Assembly: GCA_900065925.1 (NCBI GenBank)
Contig: LN890280.1
Span: forward strand, 798,451-862,450
DNA length: 64,000 nucleotides
Origin: Nitrosotalea devaniterrae
GTDB taxonomy: Archaea; Thermoproteota; Nitrososphaeria; Nitrososphaerales; Nitrosopumilaceae
Direction: 5' to 3'
In this document: in pieces, positions 17,776-27,071 of the stretch
How the letters are laid out: every line of letters begins with the position of its first letter
How positions within the stretch are numbered: position 1 is the first letter of the stretch
Notes under the pieces: generated by a model
Told to the model about the DNA's origin: nothing
Seen by the model: only the letters and a program-made list of their open reading frames with translations
Database searches by the model: none
Translations under genes and position numbers: made by a program

Positions 17776-18621
17776 TTATTGGTTAATTCCTGTTGCAACA
17801 AGTACAGTCCAAGGAAATACGATACTATCATCTTTCTCATATCTTGAGGCATTGTTTCTTGCATCATTTTTTATCTTCTCCATGACTGCATCCCCATGAC
17901 CTTCTATCTTGGAGCGAATCGAATTTGCAGTAGAGCGCATATAGTCAGTCCAGTATTCATCAAAGGTTCCAGGCTTGTAGACAAAATCATATTTTGTAAC
18001 TGTAATGTCTGAAAATCCACCGCTTGCCAATTCTGCTCTTAGAGAATCAGGATTGCCAAACCTGTGAACAGTGGGTGTTCCTTCTGGCCTGATGTCTGGA
18101 ATGTGCTCCAAAATAGGTTTCATTATTGTACTAAAGTACGGCACATCTTCTGCAAGTCCATGCACTGCAACAGCAAGCATCCCGTTATGGTTGAGAATAT
18201 TTCTGATTGACTCTAGTACTTTAACAGAATCTGGAAAAAACATCAACCCATACTGGCATGTGGCTTTATCAAACTTGAAACTAAACCCAATATTTTCTGC
18301 ATCCATTTCAACAAAATTTGAATTCTGAAAAGAGATTGATTTTTTTGCAATGGAAAGTGCGGTCCTTGACAAATCAATTCCTACCAAGAGTCCTTGTGGT
18401 CCCAAAAACTGGGATATTTCCTTTGAAACAACTCCTGTACCGCATGCAACATCTAGCACTTTATCATCAGGCTTGATCTTTGCAAGTCTTACAACTTCTG
18501 CAGTTGACTTGAACGGTCCCACTTGCTGGTCTGCCCAGTTGTAATGATACTCATGCGCAACAGTATTCCAGTTTGCCTTGGAGGTTATCTTGTACTGGGT
18601 TGGATCAAAAACAGGTTTCAT
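17776..18621 (-). CDS. Class I SAM-dependent methyltransferase
   Basis: 281 aa. The SAM-binding motif KVLDVACGTGVVSKEI (about residues 54-69) is followed by LLVGIDLSRTALSIAKK (motif II, acidic Asp) and FVEMDAENIGFSF, with a C-terminal region resembling the UbiE/COQ5-type fold. Substrate unknown; small-molecule methylation is likely. Convergent with the cupin gene and divergent from purS. Confidence 0.88.
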   Translation of the reverse strand: MKPVFDPTQYKITSKANWNTVAHEYHYNWADQQVGPFKSTAEVVRLAKIKPDDKVLDVACGTGVVSKEISQFLGPQGLLVGIDLSRTALSIAKKSISFQNSNFVEMDAENIGFSFKFDKATCQYGLMFFPDSVKVLESIRNILNHNGMLAVAVHGLAEDVPYFSTIMKPILEHIPDIRPEGTPTVHRFGNPDSLRAELASGGFSDITVTKYDFVYKPGTFDEYWTDYMRSTANSIRSKIEGHGDAVMEKIKNDARNNASRYEKDDSIVFPWTVLVATGINQ

Positions 18622-18671
18622 TTTCCAATATCTTTCTCAAAGCTTAAATTGATTATGAATGAACGCATTTT

Positions 18672-18929
18672 ATGCCTTCCTTCAAAGTCAATGTAATAAT
18701 TGAAAACAAGCCAGAAATTGTAGACCCAGAAGGTGATACCATCTTAAACGACCTAATCCTAAAAGACAAGAAAACCCATGTCAAAAAGGTGCGCTCTGCC
18801 AAGATGCTCAGGTTTGTAATTGATGCAAAAAATAAGGAATCTGCAGAAAAGGCAGTACTTGGCATATGCAATGAATTTAGAATATTCAATCCTCTTGTAA
18901 GTAAGGTATCAGTTGAGACGCTGACCTAA
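18672..18929 (+). CDS. purS: Phosphoribosylformylglycinamidine synthase subunit PurS
   Basis: 85 aa, the size of PurS. MPSFKVNVIIENKPEIVDPEGDTI and VKKVRSAKMLRFVIDA match the PurS fold, including the ...DPEG(D/x)TI... stretch. PurS bridges PurQ and PurL in the FGAM synthase complex, which converts FGAR to FGAM in purine synthesis. A TTAAATT box at about 18642-18650 lies roughly 26 nt before the ATG, suggesting its own leaderless promoter. It is separated from purQ by two genes on the opposite strand. Confidence 0.85.
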   Translation: MPSFKVNVIIENKPEIVDPEGDTILNDLILKDKKTHVKKVRSAKMLRFVIDAKNKESAEKAVLGICNEFRIFNPLVSKVSVETLT

Positions 18930-19366
18930 CCGCTTTTTATCACTTTTCTATTAAGTGCAGTAACATCATCTAGTGCGCCCTCTATGAGCAGTTTACTTCT
19001 CAAGTATTTTGCCAAATCAGTCTCTGTTATGATTCCAACCAAGTTGTTGTTGTCCAAAACTAACAGTCTTCGCACATTCTTGTTTAGCATCTTTTGTACA
19101 GCATCCTCGATTTGTGTCATTGGCTCTACCCACCTAAAGTTGGCAGACATTATCTCAGATAATGGAACTTCGGTACTTTTTCTATCTGTAGTTGATACCT
19201 TGCGAGCAAGATCTCTTTCTGTTACTAGTCCAATTGGCTTGCCGTCTTGGACTACAACAAGTGAGCTTATTCCCTTTTCTGCAAAAAGCAATGCAACATC
19301 TTTTGCAGTCTTGTCGTGCTCTATTGTGATTACTGTTCTGACCATGATGTCACGAACTAGACCCAT
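18926..19366 (-). CDS. CBS-domain protein
   Basis: About 146 aa with a tandem CBS pair: first RDIMVRTVITIEHDKTAKDV..GISSLVVVQDGKPIGLVTERDL, second IMSANFRWVEPMTQIEDAV..NVRRLLVLDNNNLVGIITETDL. These modules bind adenosyl ligands and sense energy state. No catalytic domain is attached. Start ATG 19366 (MGLVRDIM) is preferred over GTG 19378. Overlaps purS by 4 nt at the 3' ends. Confidence 0.88.
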   Translation of the reverse strand: MGLVRDIMVRTVITIEHDKTAKDVALLFAEKGISSLVVVQDGKPIGLVTERDLARKVSTTDRKSTEVPLSEIMSANFRWVEPMTQIEDAVQKMLNKNVRRLLVLDNNNLVGIITETDLAKYLRSKLLIEGALDDVTALNRKVIKSG

Positions 19367-19498
19367 AGCTAGTACCACCGAATATTAGAATAAAAACGAT
19401 TCCACTCTTTGAACCAAAAACAATATCTAATTTTGTTTACAATATTTTTCACAAACTAATTCTTGATCTTTTTTCTAAACTGGATATGAAAAATCACA

Positions 19499-20206
19499 TC
19501 ACGCCAAATCTTTGTATGGATTTCTCTTGCGGCGTTCCATCTCGATCAAGAGTTTGGTCATGGCAAGTCCTGCGATAAATCCACCAACATGTGCTGCAAA
19601 TGCTATTGAAAGTGATGCAACAGAGCCTATGAATACGTAAAGCACTTGGATTGCAAGCCAGTAATATCCGCGAATGTCTCCAAGTGCTGCTGAAATTCCA
19701 AGAATGCCAGAAATTGCACCTGATGCTCCGATTAATACAGAATCTCCATTTCCGAGTAGAAATGATGCAATCACTCCATGAAACAGAGCACCACCCAGTC
19801 CTGCAAGAAGGTATATTGCAATAAATTTTGGCTTGCCAATTGACCTTTCTGCAAATCCGCCCATGTATGCTAGTGCAAACAGGTTGAATGCAATGTGGGC
19901 AATGCCTGCATGAATAAACATAGAGGTAAACAGTCTCACTATGCTGTCTCCTAGGTAGCCATCTTTGAACAGGCCGTTTGGGACAAACCCGTACTGGGAG
20001 ATTATTGTATTCTGAGTGTTACTTAGTATACCATATGCAAAAACTAGGACATTTACAACAACTAGAGCTGTAGTAACTGGAGGTGGAATTCCTAACTTTA
20101 GCATTCTCTCTGAGAACAAATCACTGTAATAAAACGATAGGGCCCAGAGTACATCTAATCTAACATGTGATATTTCTGATCGCTTTACTAATAACGCGAT
20201 CACCAT
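19499..20206 (-). CDS. Rhomboid-family intramembrane serine protease
   Basis: 235 aa with six or more membrane helices. The family signature is present: HIAFNLFALAYMGGFAERSIG in the second helix region, the catalytic GxSG in LIGASGAISGILG, and the partner His in FAAHVGGFIAG. It cleaves membrane-spanning substrates inside the bilayer. The N-terminus before MLKLGIPPPVTTALV may be over-extended, as rhomboids usually begin near that point. Lies between purS and purQ on the opposite strand. Confidence 0.88.
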   Translation of the reverse strand: MVIALLVKRSEISHVRLDVLWALSFYYSDLFSERMLKLGIPPPVTTALVVVNVLVFAYGILSNTQNTIISQYGFVPNGLFKDGYLGDSIVRLFTSMFIHAGIAHIAFNLFALAYMGGFAERSIGKPKFIAIYLLAGLGGALFHGVIASFLLGNGDSVLIGASGAISGILGISAALGDIRGYYWLAIQVLYVFIGSVASLSIAFAAHVGGFIAGLAMTKLLIEMERRKRNPYKDLA

Positions 20207-20283
20207 ATCTGGATAAAATCAATGTGATTCCAATTTAGTTTTTAAAAATTATTGCCGATTCAATTTAATATGTCTGAAAAGTA

Positions 20284-20973
20284 ATGAAGACTGTGAAGGT
20301 TGCAGTAATAGTCTTTCCTGGGAGCAATTGCGATCGTGACATGCACCATGTACTAACTGATGTTTTTCATTTACAATCACAACTTGTCTGGCATACTGAT
20401 GCATTGCCAAAAAATATCGACGCCATAGTTTTACCAGGTGGATTTTCTTATGGTGACAGGCTCAGAGCGGGAGTGATTGCAGCACACAGTCCTGTCATAA
20501 AAGATGTAAAAAAAATGGCTGAAAAGGGAATGCCAATTCTTGGAGTATGCAACGGTTTTCAGATACTAGTAGAATCAGGACTTTTACCAGGTGCATTACT
20601 CAAAAATACATCCTTGAATTTTATGTGCAAATGGACTGAAATCATAGTTCAAAACAACAAGACTCCATTTACTAACAAGCTAAAACTTGGCCAGAAAATT
20701 CCAATTGCAATTGCAAATGGTGAAGGAAGATACTATGCAGACAAAAAAACCCTGGAATTATTAAAGAAAAATAATCAGATTGTCTTTACTTATGGAGAAG
20801 AAGTAAACGGCGCATCACTTGGAATTGCTGGTATCTCAAACAAGCAAGGAAATGTTGTCGGCATGATGCCACACCCTGAAAGGTCTGCAGAGCAAATCAT
20901 CAACCCCAATAATGCAAAGCCCGCATCGCTAATTTTTGAGTCTTTACTGAATACATTGGGCGTAACAGCATGA
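20284..20973 (+). CDS. purQ: FGAM synthase glutaminase subunit PurQ
   Basis: 229 aa, class I glutamine amidotransferase that supplies ammonia to PurL. Motifs: VIVFPGSNCDRDM, VLPGGFSYGDRLRAG, the nucleophile Cys89 in LGVCNGFQILVE, and HPERSAEQ with the catalytic His-Pro-Glu. First gene of purQ-purL-purF-RAM-purC; its TGA overlaps the purL ATG (ATGA). Confidence 0.95.
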   Translation: MKTVKVAVIVFPGSNCDRDMHHVLTDVFHLQSQLVWHTDALPKNIDAIVLPGGFSYGDRLRAGVIAAHSPVIKDVKKMAEKGMPILGVCNGFQILVESGLLPGALLKNTSLNFMCKWTEIIVQNNKTPFTNKLKLGQKIPIAIANGEGRYYADKKTLELLKKNNQIVFTYGEEVNGASLGIAGISNKQGNVVGMMPHPERSAEQIINPNNAKPASLIFESLLNTLGVTA

Positions 20974-23135
20974 GTCTTACTCCTCAGGAGTCAGAATATC
21001 TTGAAAACAAGATAGGCAGAAAGCCAAATCCTTTGGAGTTGCAGATTGTTGCAGCCGAGTGGTCAGAGCACTGCTCCTACAAGTCTTCAAAAAAACATCT
21101 CAGAATCTTGCCAAAAGAAGGAAAGCGAGTGATATCTGGTCCTGGTTATGATTCTGGAGTTCTTGATGTGGGAGATGGTTATGTTGTAACAGTACACATT
21201 GAAAGCCACAACCATCCGTCTGCAGTAGAACCATACGGCGGTGCTGCAACTGGTGTCGGTGGTGTCATCCGAGATATTTTATCAGCTGGTACTAGACCTA
21301 TTGCAATTTTAGATGGACTGCGATTTGGGAATATAGAAAAAGATAATCATGCCATGTGGCTTTTCAAAAACGCAGTACGTGGAATTGCAGACTATGGTAA
21401 CTGTCTTGGTATTCCTACCATTGGTGGAGAGATAGAGTTTGACAAGTGTTTTACAAACTATGCCCTAGTTGATGTTGCATCAATAGGGTTTGGGAAAAAA
21501 GAGAATCTGATAAAAAATAAAGCAGAAAAGGGAGATTATGTTGTTTTAATTGGCGGTTCTACTGGTCGCGACGGAATTGGAGGTTCACAATTTGCCTCTG
21601 ACAAACTAGAGGCAGAAAATCGTTCTGCAGTGCAAATTCCTGATCCATTTATTGAAAAATTGGTAATCGAAGTAATACTAGAGGCACGAAACCAAAAATG
21701 CATCAAGGCAATGAAGGATTTGGGAGGCGGAGGATTATCATGTGCCATATCTGAGACTGCTGATGCACTAGGAGTTGGAATTGAACTTGACTTGTCACTT
21801 GTCCACAAGAGGGAGCAGAACATGTCTCCTTCAGAGCTAATGGTATCTGAATCACAAGAAAGAATGCTTGTTATCACTGATCTGAAAAAACTTGTTTCAC
21901 TAAAGAAAATATGTGAAAAATTCCGAGTTCCGTATTCTGTAATTGGGCGAGTAAAAGAAGACAAACTAATGAAAGTAAAACTTGACAAAAGTACCATTGC
22001 AAACCTTCCAAGTCAGATAGTTGCAAACGCACCGCTACTTGACAGACCTTCATCTTTACCAAAATATCTAAAAAATATTGAAAAAATAAAAAAACCAAAA
22101 ACGCCCCAGGACCTTTCCAAGACCCTTTTGAGGATGCTTTCTAACCCTAACATTGCAAGTAAACATTGGGTATACACCCAGTATGACCATGAGGTAGGAA
22201 TACGAACCGTGGTCAAACCAGGTAGTGATGGTTCAGTTCTCAGGCTTGACAATGGCAAATTCTTGGCTGCAAAAATTGACGGAAATTCAAAACATTGCTA
22301 TGTCAACCCGCGAGATGGTGTAATGGGATGCTTTGACGAAGCCTGTAGAAATGTAATCTGCACTGGAGCAAAACCAATTGGAATGGTTGACCATTTACAG
22401 TTTGGAAATCCAGAGGATCCTGAAATATTTTGGACATTCAAAGAGTCAGTCCAGGCAATTACTGATTATGCAAAGTATTTCCAAATTCCATGTGTGGGAG
22501 GAAAGGTCAGCTTGTACAATGAAACAGACAAGGGTCCAATCAAGCCTACTCCATTAATTGGAGTACTGGGTCTAATTGAGAAAAAACCGCTGGTATCGCA
22601 GAAAATTGAAAACGGTGACTTGGTCATCATTGTTGGGACAACAAAAGATGAGCTTGGCGGCTCAGAATATTATGAATATGTCCACAATGTAACTGGCGGC
22701 AAGTGCCCTTCAGTTGACATGAAAACATCAAAGAAAATTCAAGATGCCGTACTAGATTTAATACAAAGTTGTACCATTAAAGTTGCACATGATTGCTCAA
22801 AAGGTGGACTGGGTATTGCAGTGTCAAAACTGTGTATTACAAATGATATCGGATGTACAATATCTCTTGAAAAAATTCCTTCAGAAAAATTATCTCATGA
22901 TGAATTGTTGTTCTCTGAATCACATTCAAGATTTTTGCTTGTAATAAAACCACAAGACGAAAATAAAGTCATGGCACTTCTTGCAAAAAGTGCAGTGCAG
23001 CATGCACGTGCTGGTGTGTTTTCAGGAAAAGATATCGTATTTCAACAAAAGACAAGCGCAATAGTTCGAGTAAGGGTTGATAAAGCACAAGAAAAATGGT
23101 TAAACTCGTTGGGGGCACTGGTGACACATGGTTAA
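20970..23135 (+). CDS. purL: FGAM synthase subunit PurL (small type)
   Basis: 721 aa, the length of the small PurL that works with separate PurS and PurQ, both encoded nearby. Motifs include EWSEHCSYKSSKKHL, HIESHNHPSAVEPYGGAATG, AMKDLGGGGLSCAISETA and, in the second half, HDCSKGGLGIAVSKL. Catalyses ATP-dependent amidation of FGAR. Overlaps purQ by 4 nt and purF by 8 nt, implying translational coupling. Confidence 0.95.
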   Translation: MSLTPQESEYLENKIGRKPNPLELQIVAAEWSEHCSYKSSKKHLRILPKEGKRVISGPGYDSGVLDVGDGYVVTVHIESHNHPSAVEPYGGAATGVGGVIRDILSAGTRPIAILDGLRFGNIEKDNHAMWLFKNAVRGIADYGNCLGIPTIGGEIEFDKCFTNYALVDVASIGFGKKENLIKNKAEKGDYVVLIGGSTGRDGIGGSQFASDKLEAENRSAVQIPDPFIEKLVIEVILEARNQKCIKAMKDLGGGGLSCAISETADALGVGIELDLSLVHKREQNMSPSELMVSESQERMLVITDLKKLVSLKKICEKFRVPYSVIGRVKEDKLMKVKLDKSTIANLPSQIVANAPLLDRPSSLPKYLKNIEKIKKPKTPQDLSKTLLRMLSNPNIASKHWVYTQYDHEVGIRTVVKPGSDGSVLRLDNGKFLAAKIDGNSKHCYVNPRDGVMGCFDEACRNVICTGAKPIGMVDHLQFGNPEDPEIFWTFKESVQAITDYAKYFQIPCVGGKVSLYNETDKGPIKPTPLIGVLGLIEKKPLVSQKIENGDLVIIVGTTKDELGGSEYYEYVHNVTGGKCPSVDMKTSKKIQDAVLDLIQSCTIKVAHDCSKGGLGIAVSKLCITNDIGCTISLEKIPSEKLSHDELLFSESHSRFLLVIKPQDENKVMALLAKSAVQHARAGVFSGKDIVFQQKTSAIVRVRVDKAQEKWLNSLGALVTHG

Positions 23136-24570
23136 GGTCAAGGAAAACTGTGGTGTAGTTGGAATATTCAGCCTAGATGGCGCAAATGTCATTCCTATGG
23201 TAATTGATGCATTACGTGCACTCCAGCATAGGGGCCAAGAAGCATGGGGTGTAGCCGTGCCAAAAAAACAACCATACAAGCAACTAGGACTGGTATCTTC
23301 TGCAGTATCCGAGTTTGACAAGGTAACACGCGAATACGAATCTCCTTCAGCAATAGGACATGTAAGATATTCTACAATGGGTAAAAGCAATCTGGAAAAT
23401 GCCCAGCCGCTCAAAGTAAAGGATCTCTGCGTTGCCCATAATGGTACAATATCAAATGTCGAGGAACTTACAGGAATGGTTGGTGGATGCACCTTTACTC
23501 CTCAAAATGTAAGTGACACCCTGATTGCAGCACAAAGGCTTGTTTCACTGATGGCAGATAACGGAAAGCTTGGAAATGCATTATCAATTTTAAAAAATGA
23601 GATGGTTGGCTCGTTTTGTTTTACATTTGTATCTGATGATAACGCAGTCTATGCAGCACGGGATCCAAAAGGATTCAGACCAATGGTACTAGGTTACAGA
23701 AAAGACAACAACACGTACATCGTAGCTTCTGAATCATCTGCACTTTCTGCAGTAGGGGCACAGCTTGTAAGGGATGTAAAACCTGGAGAGCTAATCAAAA
23801 TTAGCAAGGCAGGATTAGAGTCTGAAATGTTTGCACAGGATACAAAACCCGCACATTGTTCTTTTGAATTTACTTATTTTGCACATCCATCAAGTGTTAT
23901 GGAAGGCTCTAACATTTACTTGGCAAGAAAAAGAATTGGACAGTTCCTTGCAAGAAAGTTTGCAATAAAAGATGCAGACATTGTAATTCCAGTTCCAGAC
24001 TCTGCAAGACCTGCCGCACTGGGATATGCACAGGAACTTGGTGTGCCATTTGAAGAAGGGCTACTAAAAGATAGATACAGCAGAAAAGGACCACTGCGCA
24101 GCTTCATTGAACCTCACCAGGCAGACAGGGTGGAGATTAACCGCTGGATAATTCCAATCACACAGGTAATTTCAGGAAAACATGTAGTTGTAGTAGACGA
24201 CAGCCTTGTTCGAGGTACCAGTTCCAAGGCAATCATAAAAGCTCTGAGAAGATCAGGTGCAAGAAAAATAAGCATGGTGATAACATTTCCACAAATTCAA
24301 TACCCGTGCTATGCTGGAATTGACTTTCCATCACAAGATGAACTTGTCACATACATGGGTGATGGTAAGAAATACTCTGAAGACGAGATTACAGAAAAAG
24401 TACGACAACTAATTGGCGCTGACTTTCTTGGGTACAATGATGCCAAGAATCTTGCAGATGCAGTTGGCATGGATTATGATTCCATGTGCTTTACTTGTTC
24501 TAGTGGAGATTATTCCACATTGGGAATAAAGCCTATGTTTAAAACCCGGGCCGAAATCAAGGGTGAATAA
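23128..24570 (+). CDS. purF: Amidophosphoribosyltransferase PurF
   Basis: 480 aa; commits PRPP to purine synthesis by forming phosphoribosylamine with glutamine. The N-terminal nucleophile Cys8 (KENCGVVGIF) follows a short propeptide to be removed. Glutaminase motifs RALQHRGQEAWG, GHVRYSTMG and AHNGTISNVEEL; the PRPP motif VVVVDDSLVRGTSSKAII; C-terminal Cys-containing segments (DSMCFTCSSGDYS). Overlaps purL by 8 nt. Confidence 0.95.
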   Translation: MVKVKENCGVVGIFSLDGANVIPMVIDALRALQHRGQEAWGVAVPKKQPYKQLGLVSSAVSEFDKVTREYESPSAIGHVRYSTMGKSNLENAQPLKVKDLCVAHNGTISNVEELTGMVGGCTFTPQNVSDTLIAAQRLVSLMADNGKLGNALSILKNEMVGSFCFTFVSDDNAVYAARDPKGFRPMVLGYRKDNNTYIVASESSALSAVGAQLVRDVKPGELIKISKAGLESEMFAQDTKPAHCSFEFTYFAHPSSVMEGSNIYLARKRIGQFLARKFAIKDADIVIPVPDSARPAALGYAQELGVPFEEGLLKDRYSRKGPLRSFIEPHQADRVEINRWIIPITQVISGKHVVVVDDSLVRGTSSKAIIKALRRSGARKISMVITFPQIQYPCYAGIDFPSQDELVTYMGDGKKYSEDEITEKVRQLIGADFLGYNDAKNLADAVGMDYDSMCFTCSSGDYSTLGIKPMFKTRAEIKGE

Positions 24571-24571
24571 C

Positions 24572-24817
24572 ATGGAACTTGCATTTGTACTGGTAAAAAG
24601 CAAAATGGGACATGAAATGGATGTCATGAACGATATTTTAAAAATTGACGGCGTAAAAGAGGCAACAGGAACGTTTGGCCAGTATGACATATTTGTCAAA
24701 GTCCAGGCTCCAACAAGAGTAGAACTAGACAAAGTCATAACAAAAAAAATCCGTACAGTGTCAAATGTACTTTCAACCACTACATTACCAGCACTTCCTG
24801 GCAAAAATACCGTATAG
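24572..24817 (+). CDS. Stand-alone Lrp/AsnC RAM-domain protein in the purine operon
   Basis: 81 aa from ATG 24572 (MELAFVLVKSKMGHEMD); an upstream GTG at 24563 overlaps the end of purF. A RAM effector-binding domain without helix-turn-helix: VKEATGTFGQYDIFVKVQA and KKIRTVSNVLSTTTLP align with the protein at 14601. Its place between purF and purC suggests it senses an amino acid or purine intermediate for this operon (inference). Confidence 0.8.
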   Translation: MELAFVLVKSKMGHEMDVMNDILKIDGVKEATGTFGQYDIFVKVQAPTRVELDKVITKKIRTVSNVLSTTTLPALPGKNTV

Positions 24818-24898
24818 GCAAAAACTGCAAATCCTGACCTGCCTATTTTTATGGTACAAATCATGAATTGTATATCAGTTTAAATCCAAGCCTGTTCA

Positions 24899-25738
24899 AT
24901 GACCGCCTGTTTGAAGTTTTTACGCTCAGGAAAGGTAAAAGACATTTACGAGCTTCCAGACGGGGATATCTTGTTTCATTTCTCAGACAGGGTATCTGCA
25001 TTTGATGTAAAATTTCCAACTCCTATTCCAAGAAAAGGAGAGGTGCTGTGCAGATTTGCAGAATTTTGGTTTAAAAAATTGCCAATCAAAAACCACTATG
25101 TCAGAACAGAGGGAAAAGACCGGATTGTAGTAAAAAAGATGAAAATGATCCCAATTGAATGTGTAGTGCGCGGATATTTCTATGGCAGTTTGGTTCAAAG
25201 GTGGAAAGACGGGCAAGTTACATTGCCAGAAGGCTCGCAAACACAACTTGCAGCAAAACTACCAACACCAATCTTTGATCCTACTACAAAATCTGAAACC
25301 CATGATATTGCAATATCAAAAAAAGATGCACTTGAAAGAAATCTTGTAACCCAAAACGAGTACGAGTGGCTAGAAAAAACATCTCTTGAAATTTATCATC
25401 AAATGTATCAGGCTGCAGATGCCGCAGGATTTGTGCTGGCTGACTTGAAGCTAGAATTTGGCAAGATTGGGGATGAAATTGTACTTGGTGATTCCATTGG
25501 TCCTGATGAATACAGGCTGTGGCCAAAGGACTCTTACCAAGTGGGAAAGATTCAGGAAAGCTTTGACAAGCAACTGTTGCGTGACTGGCTTGCAGCAAAC
25601 GGATACCAAAAAAAGTTTGAAGATGATAGAAACGCAGGAAAAGAACCTGTTGCACCACAGTTGTCTGATGCGTTGTGCAATGAATTGTCATCAAGATACA
25701 TCACTGCATACGAAAAGATAACTCAAACCAAGTTTTAA
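24899..25738 (+). CDS. purC: SAICAR synthetase PurC
   Basis: 279 aa. Joins CAIR and aspartate using ATP. Motifs: LRSGKVKDIYELPDGDILFH at the N-terminus, DRVSAFDV, VRGYFYGSL, TKSETHDIAIS, LADLKLEFGK and GDSIGPDEYRLWP with the nucleotide/metal-binding acidic residues. Length slightly above bacterial PurC, similar to archaeal/yeast-type enzymes. Last gene of the purine cluster; T-rich sequence follows. Confidence 0.95.
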   Translation: MTACLKFLRSGKVKDIYELPDGDILFHFSDRVSAFDVKFPTPIPRKGEVLCRFAEFWFKKLPIKNHYVRTEGKDRIVVKKMKMIPIECVVRGYFYGSLVQRWKDGQVTLPEGSQTQLAAKLPTPIFDPTTKSETHDIAISKKDALERNLVTQNEYEWLEKTSLEIYHQMYQAADAAGFVLADLKLEFGKIGDEIVLGDSIGPDEYRLWPKDSYQVGKIQESFDKQLLRDWLAANGYQKKFEDDRNAGKEPVAPQLSDALCNELSSRYITAYEKITQTKF

Positions 25739-25815
25739 CTCGAATTTCTAATTTGATGCCCTAGTACATTTGCCACCACTGCTACCCATTTGACCCCCCA
25801 GGTCCGCCAAGTTTT

Positions 25816-25857
25816 CCAGATTTTTTATTTTTTTGAAATTTTTAGTATTTTTTGTAC
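25816..25857 (+). terminator. T-run cluster after purC
   Basis: Three or four T-tracts (TTTTTTATTTTTTT, then ATTTTT and ATTTTTTG) lie within 120 nt of the purC stop with no strong hairpin. Archaeal transcription commonly ends at such U-rich runs. Assignment by position and composition only. Confidence 0.45.
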
Positions 25858-25939
25858 AGGTATGATATTGATTGTAGTGGTACTAGATTGATAACACTGT
25901 TACTGGTTTGATTCAAGTGCTATCATTTCTGTTGTTATG

Positions 25940-25961
25940 TATGATACAATATAGTATCATA
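25940..25961. promoter_or_regulatory. Perfect 8+8 bp inverted repeat, probable operator
   Basis: TATGATAC and GTATCATA are exact reverse complements separated by 6 nt (AATATA). The site is about 115 nt before the ArsR-like gene and far from purC, so it may be the regulator's own operator. Its near-symmetric spacer also gives a TATA-like core. Confidence 0.5.
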
Positions 25962-26076
25962 TTTGGATAAATTGATGTGGCATGACCAAACTTGGAGCAT
26001 AAAAAAAAATTACGTATTGGACAAAAAAATATGATCTCTTGATCTTTTAGGAGAACTAGAAAAGTGAAGTCATAAA

Positions 26077-26613
26077 ATGTCTACATTGCTCCAAAAAGAA
26101 ATTAAAATAAGCAAAATACTTAGCACAAACGCAGACCAAGCAAAAGCCCTTGATGATACTGCCAGAATAAAAATTCTACAAATCTTGTACCACAAACAAC
26201 TTGCAACAGAACAAATTGTTGACGAGCTAAACAAAATGGGATACAAAAAAGCAACCACTACAATTCGACATCATATTGATGTTTTAAAAAATGCAGGACT
26301 GATTGAAATTGTAAAGATGGAAGAAGTTCGAGGTGCCGTCATGAAATATTATGGAACTTCAGTTAGAGTAATGGGGACAAAACTTCCAGCAAACTTTGAA
26401 GCTGACTTTTCAAAAACAATTGCAGACACTTCAGTCAAACTGGAAAAAGTAATAAAAAATATCATAGAAAGTTCAGGTTCTAAAATCAAGAAAAAAAGTT
26501 CCAAGAATGCATCTTCTGAATCAAATTATGAAGAGCACATCATGATGGAAATTGTAAACCGTGCAATGACCAAAGTGTTTGAAAACAATGGACAGTTGAT
26601 TTTACAAAAGTAA
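26077..26613 (+). CDS. ArsR-like winged-helix transcriptional regulator
   Basis: 178 aa. The N-terminal third is a winged helix: ALDDTARIKILQILYHKQLA, TEQIVDELNKMGYKKATTTI (recognition helix) and RHHIDVLKNAGLIEIVKMEE with the wing RGAVMKYYGTS. The rest is helical and Lys/Ser-rich with no visible metal-binding Cys, so it does not look like a classical metal sensor. It has an unusually long upstream region (338 nt) containing a perfect dyad. Confidence 0.8.
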   Translation: MSTLLQKEIKISKILSTNADQAKALDDTARIKILQILYHKQLATEQIVDELNKMGYKKATTTIRHHIDVLKNAGLIEIVKMEEVRGAVMKYYGTSVRVMGTKLPANFEADFSKTIADTSVKLEKVIKNIIESSGSKIKKKSSKNASSESNYEEHIMMEIVNRAMTKVFENNGQLILQK

Positions 26614-26615
26614 AA

Positions 26616-27032
26616 TCACTTTACTTCTATTCTAAAAATTCCACGGGCCTTGGGATTTTGCAAGGCCTTGATTATCTGAGGTGGGATGGAATCTGATGCC
26701 GCATCACATCCAATTGATAGTGTTCTGGGACATGTGAAATTGCTTTTCCTAATTACAATATCGTGTGGATTTTTCAGCGTAAGTTTCTCACTGCCATGAC
26801 CTGTTATCTTGAACGTCATATCTCCAACTAGTATTGTACATGTGATCTCTGACTCTGGTTTTTGCAACAATGTTTTCATTTCATCTGGAATTCCAAGACA
26901 ACCACATGAAGCTCCAACTCCGATGATACAATCTCCATTTACTGTAAGATCTGGATCAGTTGTTATCTCAATTGATTTTGGATGAAGTGATCTGACATTT
27001 TCATGACCATGAAATGAGATCTCAAAACGCAC
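26616..27032 (-). CDS. DUF371-family protein
   Basis: 138 aa, an archaeal DUF371-type protein of unknown function: FEISFHGHENVRSLHPKSIE, DPDLTVNGDCIIGVGASCGC and TFKITGHGSEKLTLKNPHDI are typical. It has four Cys in the middle and C-terminal half. Convergent with the ArsR-like gene and divergent from the proteasome gene. Confidence 0.8.
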   Translation of the reverse strand: MRFEISFHGHENVRSLHPKSIEITTDPDLTVNGDCIIGVGASCGCLGIPDEMKTLLQKPESEITCTILVGDMTFKITGHGSEKLTLKNPHDIVIRKSNFTCPRTLSIGCDAASDSIPPQIIKALQNPKARGIFRIEVK

Positions 27033-27071
27033 AATTTCGAGTTGTATAAACTTAAATTAAACCTTCAAAGG

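Larger units (their letters stand above)
25739..26076. other. 338-nt intergenic region between purC and an ArsR-like regulator
   Basis: No convincing gene on either strand; the minus strand has only a short Gly-rich frame (about 22 codons, ending GSSGGKCTRASN) around 25750-25815. It holds T-runs at about 25816-25857 that could end the purine transcript, and a perfect dyad at 25940-25961 upstream of the regulator. Confidence 0.6.

Noticed and set aside
25750-25815. Short Gly-rich minus-strand frame after purC
   Set aside because: Only about 22 codons, no suitable start context, and it lies in the 3' region of the purine operon.
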